Source of the DNA: Incurvaria masculella
Lineage: Eukaryota; Arthropoda; Insecta; Lepidoptera; Incurvariidae
Length of the DNA: 64,000 bases
Reading direction: 5' to 3'
NCBI GenBank assembly: GCA_946894095.1
Contig: OX335658.1
Span: 12,391,001-12,455,000 of the forward strand
In this document: positions 56,131 through 64,000 of the stretch, one piece after another
How positions within the stretch are numbered: the stretch's first letter is position 1
How the letters are laid out: each line of letters starts with the position of its first letter
Notes under the pieces: model-generated
The model's input: the letters and a program-made list of their open reading frames with translations, nothing else
Databases searched by the model: none
Told to the model about the DNA's origin: nothing
Position numbers and translations under genes: made by a program

Positions 56131-56575
56131 TTTTTTTATTTTTTTTTGCGACCCGACATGGATGGCTAATACCACACAATTACCGTTATGACATTAGCCC
56201 AATACACCACATTCCCGAAGGAATTAGGTGCCATGCCAGGACCTTCCCTTCATGAGCACGGGTACATTGAACTGAATGGAAAACACGGACAATTTTTAAT
56301 TGCCGCTTCGACCATCTTTTCATCCAATGCGATGGTACCAACCCGGGCGGGCTTAAACCCTACCACCTAGTAGGGGAAGGGGACCTACAGTTTTACATGG
56401 ATTCAAAACCATGGAGAAGCTCGCATTCGTGACGAAATGCACTTATCGAACTACGAAGAAAGAGCCCTGTACAAACATAACTACTCGAGGCTACCTAAAT
56501 AAGGCTGGACCCGAACCAGCATAATATACCATTCGCGGGTATTGCGTCTTCCAATTTCGCCACCTGCTGTCTACC
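56131..56575 (-). mobile_element. SINE with Leu-tRNA-like head
   Basis: The body and tail match the copy at 34151-34560 up to about 56458, where the linker ends. The minus-strand head then differs completely. It contains 'ggtggcgaaattggaagacg' (D-arm/A-box), an anticodon-like stem ATACC/GGTAT with a 7-base loop, and a T-arm GCTGG-TTCGGGT-CCAGC. The D-arm wording resembles class II Leu tRNAs. The acceptor strands do not pair, there is no long variable arm, and position 33 is G rather than T, so it is not a functional tRNA gene. Confidence 0.8.
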
Positions 56576-57833
56576 CACAATTTGGAATTCTCCTACAGTC
56601 CCTCCTCCCGTACTCAATGCCTCCTGCTAAAACAGTGTTGAAGATTATGCCTATATACACGGTGTTAACCCAAGTAGGCGACATTCCCGAAAGGGGGATG
56701 TTTTGGGTCACATATTGATGCCGAAAAAGTAGGTTTTTTTCTGGTTTGACCATTTGTTTCAAAATTTTCGATTTTTAAAACTAGTATGAAAACATAGTAT
56801 TTTCGTAGTAGGACCCGCACTGCATTCACAAAAAGTTCTAAAGTAGGACATTTTTTTAAATAAATGTGGAAATTTACATTCGGATCGACGCAATAAAATT
56901 GGCGGCGGCGCGCAGTCAGCTGCGAGACTGCAAATGCGTGATCTTGGCAGTGGCGCGTACACATAGCGTACTTACACCATTCCAAAGGGAAATTGTCGCT
57001 GAGGTAAAAGTTTGGATTAAATCTGCATTTCTTTTTAATATTTTAGATTTAATTTTTAAATACCACAATATGATCATCTGATCAGAAATAGTTAAATAAT
57101 CGGTATTAAAATCGTAGGTACGTCACTTATTCCAAGAAATGTTATATGCATTTGTGCATAATCGACCGTGAAGTACCGTGCTTAGTACGAAAAAGTTTAT
57201 TTACTTAAATCAATCAAGTGTTGGCTTATCATGATGATAAAGAAAAATTAGCGATGTTACATATGTAGAATGCAAAATAATCGTACGCTCCATGGGACCA
57301 CTGAACCATTTCCGTGATGTATTTTATGAGTTAGCAGTGACAGACAGAAATAAGGCCAATCTACATAAATAGGGATTCCTTTCCACCATTCACCGTCAAC
57401 GCATTGACTCAATCCAAATCATTCGAAGGACTTAACCTATGGGTTCGCCAATAAAAGTTTTCCAAGAGCACCGCGGTGTAGGAAGTAAGCAAGTCTACGG
57501 GTGATGTATCGCGCTTGGCGAACCAACTTGTTATTTCTCGGGGGATCCATTATTCAATGGTGGGCGACCTCTGGCCGATAGTTTCCGTGTAGGAATAATC
57601 CACAAGCGTTCTCAATACGTTGATTTGGGATTCAAGGATTGTACCTCTTTGGTTGTTCCGATTTTGTGTAGAGTAAATATACTTTCTCGTACTAAGCAGA
57701 TACGTCGCTCACTCCAAGGAATGTAACATGTATGTGTGTATAATCGAGTCTGAAGCAAGGACTTATTAATTAACGAACGAGCCCAGTAAACAGAACAACT
57801 TTACGAAGATAGAAGAAGTATTGCGTCTTCTTC
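56576..57833. other. No supported gene; old repeat traces
   Basis: 57116-57215 and 57690-57760 share 'tacgtc-ctcattccaaga' and 'gtgtataatcga'-type words with each other and with 10625-10765, probably an old dispersed repeat. 57280-57640 is moderate-GC and unassigned. Frames at 56571-57081 overlap on both strands and are unrecognised. Confidence 0.35.
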
Positions 57834-58215
57834 TTTTTTTTTATGTGACTGGACATGGATGGCTAATACCACAAGTTCTGTCATGGTATTAGCCCAACAC
57901 ACCACATGGGAACTAGGTGCCATGCCAGGACCTTCCTTATATTGCACGGCTACATTGAACTGGATGGAAAACACGGACAATTTTCATTGCCGCTTCGACC
58001 ATCGTTCATCCAATGCGATGGTACCAACCCGGGCGGGATAAACCCTACCACCTAGTAAGTAAGGAAGGGGACCTACAGCTTAACGTGGAATCCAAACCAC
58101 GGCCAGCCTCTCTCAACGGTCGAATGGTCACCCATCCAAGACCAGACCGGACCCAGCGTTGCTTAACTTCGGAGAGCGATCGCCGAAGTGTCGCGCCACT
58201 GGGCCACTGAGGCTG
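57834..58215 (-). mobile_element. 5S rRNA-headed SINE, full length
   Basis: T-run, 'atgtgactggacatggatgg' tail, intact body, then complementary 5S box C ('ggtcacccatccaagacc') and box A ('cgttgcttaacttcggaga'), ending 'gcgccactgggccactgagg'. It closely resembles the copies at 14348 and 24467, so the subfamily is fairly young. The frames 57859-58041 and 58013-58210 are shadows. Confidence 0.9.
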
Positions 58216-58269
58216 ACGCTGACATCTTCTTCATCTGCGTTGCGCGTGACATTGACTGCACAGATTTAA

Positions 58270-58811
58270 GGTGGCCCATTCCGCTCATCTCCCCATACAA
58301 AAGGGGAAAGAAGATCACGCCCATATTTCTTGTCAGAGATCCAAAATTTCGCTCAAAATAGCTTTATTTGATTGAACTAGATGTCTGATGACCATTGGCA
58401 TTGTAAAATTGTGTTTGGTTTCTAAGTTATAAGGTCCGAAAGTTCGCATTTTTCGCGCGTTTTACACAATAACTTTTGAGGTGGATTACGCATTGATAAA
58501 GTAAGAACATCTTAAAAAGATTAGTCATCAGACATAGCTAATTTAATCAAGATTTATAATCTATTTGGTTTGTGTTCGATTTTTTACTACAGCGGTCGTA
58601 GTTTACTTTTAGCTATAAGTCGTTTTGAAATTAAAATTTTCGTAAATCTTACCAAATCATACACTATGCACATTGTCTTTTTTGTGGGCATGTTGCATCT
58701 TCCTCATCACGGAGCCTGTCTTATTCTTTGAAACAGAGAAGGTCCCAGAGCGTAACAGCACGGTTTTGTACCGTGCCCGCGAATGAGTTAGGCCCGCCGG
58801 GTTGGGCCGCC
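58270..58811 (+). mobile_element. TTAA-flanked long-TIR element, uninterrupted copy
   Basis: TTAA on both sides (58266-58269 and 58812-58815). Most of the left TIR is deleted after 'ggtggcccattccg', but the interior and right TIR are intact. It supplies the empty sites for both insertions in 31090-32991. Non-coding, 542 bp. Confidence 0.85.
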
Positions 58812-58815
58812 TTAA

Positions 58816-59737
58816 GATTCAAAGACATTGCCGTCGTCCGGCCTTGCAGTGTGATTATTGTGATTATTTTTAATGGGCTATTTCTTTAATTCATGAGTCC
58901 ATGTTTACATTACACATATATAAATCTCCGATTCCTTTGTGTACAGTGTTAGATCAGAATACATCAATCAATCAATACATTAAGTAGCTCAACGACAATT
59001 TCATTGTCGACTATTTTTTTACACCTTAATGAGGACCTAATTCTTAAAGTAAAATCGACAGCGCAAACCCAAATAAATAAAAAAAAAATTGAACTTGTTT
59101 GAAAGCGAACAACATTTGTACTTTTTCTGGAAGCTTATGAAATAATGAAGTTATTTCCATAATTTGTATGCCACGTGTCATACTTTTTTTTAGTAATCCT
59201 CTCTGATATAAATAAATGCTGTAATTTTTTTTACATAAGCTGTCATTTATGACCCATTATTTCTAAGATGATATTAGATAGATATTTTGAATGTATTTCT
59301 TTTTTTCTAAGAAGTCTCTCATTCATCAGCTATTAGAAAATTGCTGATAAAATGCCCAGAGTGCAGTAGTTATTTTATAATCATCACTTTTTCATAATAA
59401 CACAGAAGATAAAAAAAACTTAAATTACTCCAGAACTATTAATTTTAGACCCCCATTTCGCGGGGGCACATTTGTTACGAATTAGCTCTAGAATTACCCC
59501 TTAGAAGGAATTTATCGAATTTCCAATGTGAATAATATATTGCTATCTGCAAGAAATAGTTACACAAAAAATATCAAAGATTATAGAATTAAATAATCTT
59601 ATAAGTAAATTATATATCGCCGTAAATATGAAAATGGCAGCATTTTAAAACTTTACGTAGTGGACATTTTTAACCGACGAAAGGGGATTTTCAAAGGGAT
59701 TGTCTTGCCAAAACGATTCCATTAATTTAATCAAGCT
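58816..59737. other. No supported gene
   Basis: AT-rich. A small GC hairpin 'cccccatttcgcggggg' lies near 59451. Confidence 0.35.
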
Positions 59738-59836
59738 TTTCCGTCGAAAACATTGCTTTGAAAACTGCTGTAAAAGCGGTTTTCTGGCTTCTGGATTCCG
59801 GATTCCCGATTACGGAATCAATGGAATAGGCCTGTT
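59738..59836 (+). repeat. Half copy (right arm) of the 'cagcaggcctattcc' foldback
   Basis: 'tccgtcgaaaacattgcttt', 'aaaagcggttttctggc' and 'ggaataggcctgttg' parallel 48995-49092. The left arm is absent. Confidence 0.65.
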
Positions 59837-60547
59837 GATCATAATTTATTATTATTACTATTGAAATTATATATATATGAGCCTGCTGCGGGGCTGAAAA
59901 AGAGAGAGGGGGGTTGAAGGTGTTAGCTTAAACCATTTTTAACTAACGACTGCCTTCAACACTATCCTTTATTTTAATGTGTTCAGAGAGAACGAAACTA
60001 AAATATTGAACTATTCTTTGCGCACATGGCTCAGACGACACATACGTCTATCATGTATCAAAAACATACGTGCATTAATTAAAATATGCAATCTACCGTA
60101 CAATTTCCAGGGCGTTCTCAATCCACGTCGGAAGGCACAGCGGCGACCGAAGTTGCGACAGAGCCGCCGTCGCGTCAGGGTTGACACCTAATTCCCGCGA
60201 TAACACTCGCGTTGTAGTTGTCACTCCTCACGTGCGCAACTTCGGCAAGTCGGCCCCCGGAGGACCCTGTGCCTGCTGAAGTTAAGGCGAGACTTGATTC
60301 CAGTGTTCTATTGTTGGGAGACTCCTGATACAATTTGTGGCTCGTGAAAAGTTGCCCGGAAGTGCAGGTATTTACATAGATTAAAAATCTGTTCGAAGCC
60401 GGGCCGGGTCGTTGGTTTATAAAGTCAAGAAATTCTTCAACCAATATTTTTTGATAATACTATCTGCAGTCGGACAAAAAAACACATTAAAACTCAAATT
60501 ATGTGCTTTCGATTAATCGTATAATCGTATAATTTTGTTTAATCTAC
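59837..60547. other. No supported gene
   Basis: 60110-60300 is GC-richer. Frames at 59979-60191 (plus) and 60175-60444 (minus) lack a recognisable domain. Confidence 0.35.
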
Positions 60548-60887
60548 ACTTTGAAAGCGAAAGCTAGACTTTCTCGTGTTTGCTTCTGTCAAGCTCTATG
60601 TAAAAAAATAAAGGCATTTTTTCCTATATAGAGTTTGACAGAACCGAACACGAGAACTTCTAATGTTTGAAAAATGTTACGGCTTGTCACGCGGCAAAGT
60701 AGAGATATTCTCCGACGTTTCGAGCTAATCATTCAGCCCGTTGTCAAGGAGGCATCCGCCGCGCTCGTGTGCAGCAAACGACTGAGGTGACCGCTAGGCT
60801 CGTGAAAAGCCGTAACATTTTTCAAACATGTCTAACGACCGCGGTAACCTCAAAAGTATCACGAGAACTTCTCGCTTCCGCTTTCAT
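60548..60887. mobile_element. Foldback MITE interrupted by the palindromic element
   Basis: Left arm 60548-60599 ('gaaagcgaaagctagacttt', 'ctcgtgtttgcttctgtcaa') pairs with the right arm in two pieces: 60627-60661 ('gagtttgacagaaccgaaca', 'cgagaacttct') and 60873-60887 ('cgcttccgctttcat'). The gap is exactly the element 60662-60859 plus one duplicated target. Removing it restores a short hairpin element. Confidence 0.75.
60662..60859. mobile_element. Palindromic element with 13-bp target duplication, copy B
   Basis: CACGAGAACTTCT on both sides (60649-60661 and 60860-60872). Starts 'aatgtttgaaaaatgttacg' and ends 'ggtaacctcaaaagtat', the same ends as 47533-47763. The inner part of the right arm is shortened and diverged, while the left arm, centre ('gtcaaggaggcatccgccgc') and outer right arm are kept. 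Confidence 0.85.
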
Positions 60888-62589
60888 GGTAGACCCACTG
60901 ATACTTCTAAGATTCAAATTATTTAAACCTTTTTTATGTATTTAATTAATTTTAAATGTAATTGTTTGTCAAAAGCAACCTAGCCATCACGCTTGTTGAA
61001 ATGTGTTTCCACAATCTATGATTAATGTTTCTTATGGTAATGTTTAATATTAGAAAAGTAATAATATAACTTGCAAAAAACTGAATTTCGTTACTATTTA
61101 AAAAACCCTTTAATTATTTTTAAGAAGTTAATTAATAACTGTAAATACTGCCTAATGAGGTTAAGGTTTCATTGTGTTGAGAATACATTTGGAAACTCTG
61201 TCTGGGCTAGTTTTGGTTAAGCCAGGATAGGTTACATTTAATAAGATTAGGTTATATTATCCATCTTAAAATAAAACAAGAAAATATATTCGAACATTTT
61301 CTTTTTATTTAATATCGTATAGTTACATTATTTACAAAATACAAAACATCGCACGTGTCGTTGGGAGGAATGTGGATTCTAATTATGATGGACAAAACGT
61401 TTTCAATAAAGCAAATAATGTATGCTGCCTGTTATTAAAACGTTGACGAATTCTGATACCGAATGAAAATCACTTAGTCTGAGCACGTATAATATGGTAC
61501 GTATTGTGATATTTATCTATTTATTTAATTTTAACAATTTTATAAATACCATATATACGCTAATCATCAATCATGAAGAAACATAAAATATTGAAGAGGA
61601 CTTGGTAAATGATTTCTGCCAACAGACTTTAAAAACATGTTTGTTTTCAGAAGAGCAAATCTACCATGACAAACACTGAAAATGTTTTTAGGATATTGGT
61701 AAAAATACAGGTGTTTTAAACCATATATAATATTCGCGTGGCAAGTAAAATATTAAATTTGCGATTTGTTATTAATAAACATTGTAGATCGTTAAAACAA
61801 GGAACATTAATCTAACAATCGATTTAATTTTCCAGCTATTAAATTTCTACTTATATTTTCCTTGAAGGAACAATTTTATTAAAAATCACTACTTATCTGT
61901 TAATTCTATTATTTATTCTACTCCATTACATAAATTTATTTACATTCCATACATAAAAATGAACATTAAAAACTTTGTACAAATTTAACATTTCATTCGT
62001 ATTTTGAAGAAGGTCAGCGATGCCTTAAAATATATGTACAAATTTTACGTTAACAACATCTGATCTACTGAACTGCAAAATAACCGATTTTTTTTTCGTG
62101 AACCTGCTTGATTATAAATTGTATGATCTTAATCATTATTAAACATACAGGTCGTCAGAGCACCCATATTCCGTTTATTTTGATTCAAAATGGATAGATT
62201 TTGAAAACATAAACATTAATTTGTTTACTAATCGCAGTTAAATTAATTACATTCATTGTAACCTGGTGTATAAACGAAATCTTCTTTCATAACCTCATAA
62301 ACTGAACAACACCCATACCGCAACCAACCCGCGACAGCCAAACACATTCCTCATCGACGCGCGTCTAAAATTTACAATCGCCTATGAATTGAAACATCTC
62401 TACTTATTGATACGCCCTGCCCGCTTTATCCGGATATCGTGTTTATCCGCAGCGCAATCATCTGGAGCAGACGGCCGACGACATCAAATATGTGAAAGCC
62501 GCCGATGTGAGTGGTGAGGTGAGGTAGGATGAGACCGCTTTGTTGCTGGTCTGCATCGCGGCCGGATGCTCCCCTGTGAACCAAAATAC
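60888..62589. other. No supported gene
   Basis: AT-rich. 62300-62580 is GC-richer with a 66-codon minus frame (62484-62684) and no recognised domain. Confidence 0.35.
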
Positions 62590-63178
62590 ATCATTAATAT
62601 ACATATTATAAGGTTTTTAGTGCATGACGCATTATGACGTATGGACTTCTGTTTTGGGGGTAACGGTGATACTTGGGAGCGCATTTTGAAATTACAAAAA
62701 CGTCAATGCATGCCGTGCCATGCATGAAACCAAGAGATTCCTGCCGCGCCGTATTCTCGGAAAACGCTATACGCTTCTAAGTGAGTATTACAGTGTCTCA
62801 ATTTGAAAAATACCCGTTTTAGTAAAGATTGCCATGGCTACAACACTAGAGCCAAAAATCTAATAAGACCACCTCCAGTGAAGTGTAGTAAAACTTCAAG
62901 GAGCTTTATCTGCAACAGCGTCAGGTTCTTTAATAAACTCCAGCCATGCATTGTTGAAAAAGAATTAAATAGTTTTAAACTGACAATCAGACAAATTCTT
63001 TCAAATAAAGCTTGCTATAGAAATGATGATTTTATAGAAGACGATAATATTTTTAAAACTTTTTCCATTATTCTATAGCATTTCCAATTAGAATGTAAAC
63101 TTATTATAATTGTATTGACGTAGCTAAGAGCTACCTGTGGTGCCCATCCAATATGAAAAAAGAAAGAAAAGGTGGAAA
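62590..63178 (+). pseudogene. Non-LTR retrotransposon RT, decayed C-terminal part
   Basis: The upstream part reads 'TYGLLFWG', a stop/frameshift, then 'NGDTWERILKLQKR', the conserved 'YGxxFWGNS...xFxxQKR' stretch near the C-terminus of Jockey/CR1-like reverse transcriptases. An open frame at 62803-63078 continues 'HGYNTRAKNLIRPPP', 'SVRFFNKLQPCI' and 'FKLTIRQILSNKACY', the standard 'YNTR...LxxPxxR...FNKLP...FKxxxxxxLxxKxxY' ending. Catalytic domain and 5' region are missing, and stops lie between the two parts. It terminates in 'ctacctgtggtgcccat' and an A-rich tail. Confidence 0.85.
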
Positions 63179-63576
63179 ATAAATGAAACTTGACTCTTTT
63201 TTTCCATAAAAATATGCATCAGTTCGTAGCATTTTTTTATTGTAGATTTATAAATTAATGTTTTGATGAGCTGACAGTAGATATTTGTTAATTAAATATT
63301 TGCAACAGATCTTAATCAATATTGAAACTGGCACATATTTGACAAGTATGAATTGAAATATAATCTGATGAATAATATAAAATTATTGTTCTTAAATACC
63401 ATTATCATCACAGACTATATGAATTGCGGTAAATGTATGTGCAATAATTAAAAGATAAATATAACACTTGGAAACGTCTTCAAAGAGGTCGGGGTTTTTT
63501 TTTTATATCCTCAGATTAAAAATATAATATACTCGAATTTAAAATTATTTCTGCAACCATATTTCAACATTTTCTT
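63179..63576. other. No supported gene
   Basis: AT-rich with nothing recognised. Confidence 0.35.
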
Positions 63577-63970
63577 CTCAAGAGGATAATGATGTGATCA
63601 AGTTCCATACAATGGCTCGTGCCGGTTTCTTCAGTCAAATTAAGAAAGAATGAATGAATTATTTTTGCAATAAAGAAAACAACTACAATTACAAGAACAA
63701 TTCAAAACAACAACAAAATGGAACAAAGGCGAACTTATCACTTGTAAAAAAAAATTTTCTGAACATTTTCTTTTAAATGAACCAACTGAGAGGTACACCT
63801 GTGCGTTTTGATCAAGGATAAAATATAAGTTATCAAAAATATCACAACGTAACGACGTAGCTCTCAGTTGATTTATTTAATGTACAAAATTTCAGCAAAA
63901 TATTTCTTAATTTGACAAAAGAATACGGCACGAGCCATTGTATGGAACTCTATCACCTCATTATCCTCTT
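63577..63970. mobile_element. Foldback MITE with about 70-bp TIRs
   Basis: 63577-63648 ('agaggataatgatgtgatca', 'ttccatacaatggctcgtgc', 'gtcaaattaagaaa') is an inverted repeat of 63903-63970 with few mismatches. The interior of about 250 bp is A-rich and non-coding. No target duplication is obvious. Confidence 0.85.
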
Positions 63971-64000
63971 AATAATAATAAAGACGGCACCGACCACCGA

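Noticed and set aside
56461..56575. A functional tRNA-Leu gene
   Set aside because: The acceptor stem does not pair, the long variable arm is missing and the anticodon loop is irregular. It is joined to a SINE body.
59451..59471. Rho-independent-like terminator hairpin
   Set aside because: Such terminators are bacterial. Here it is a chance GC hairpin in insect DNA with no upstream gene.

Overview
The window looks like intergenic or intronic DNA from an insect, most likely a moth or butterfly. It is AT-rich with local GC-rich islands. It is crowded with short non-autonomous transposons and decayed LINE ends, including RTE-like tails with the 'accgacttcaaa' and 'acccggctccgctcgggt' motifs common in lepidopteran genomes. 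The order is an inference from repeat style; no marker gene is present. I find no open reading frame that I can recognise as a host protein gene. Most ORFs of 60 to 120 codons are either repeat shadows or chance frames in AT-rich DNA. No rRNA gene, functional tRNA gene or CRISPR array is visible.

Layout. 0-8 kb: small inverted-repeat elements, a tRNA-headed SINE on each strand, a LINE scrap and three tandem RTE-like 3' ends. 8.3-10.1 kb: a tandem array of a 233-bp unit, about 8 copies, with near-identical copies in the centre and right. 10-24 kb: mostly unannotatable AT-rich DNA with a 5S-headed SINE at 14.35 kb and several small inverted-repeat elements. 24-26.4 kb: two 5S-type SINEs head to head, then two LINE reverse-transcriptase C-terminal fragments. 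30-33 kb: a TTAA-flanked long-TIR element split by a 1,180-bp TG...CA insertion with a 4-bp duplication (probable solo LTR) and by a second, small inverted-repeat element. The uninterrupted relative at 58.3 kb gives the empty sites. 33-38 kb: SINEs, foldback elements and a dead Tc1/mariner transposon. 40-46 kb: RTE tails, C/G homopolymer tracts, a GC-rich possible promoter island and a SINE/SINE inverted chimera. 47-51 kb: a palindromic element with a 13-bp target duplication, a foldback element with perfect 46-bp TIRs, and a GC-rich island. 52-64 kb: more SINEs, a second copy of the palindromic 13-bp-duplication element nested inside another foldback element, a LINE pseudogene and a final long-TIR element.

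The most interesting signal is a modular SINE superfamily. One body of about 270 bp, ending in a conserved tail and A-run, is attached to at least three different Pol III-type heads. One head is clearly derived from 5S rRNA (box A, intermediate element and box C recognisable), one is tRNA-derived, and one is a Leu-tRNA-like cloverleaf remnant. A second notable signal is a roughly 200-230-bp palindromic element whose two copies each carry a 13-bp target-site duplication, unusual for a cut-and-paste MITE. Boundaries of repeats are approximate unless target duplications are stated.
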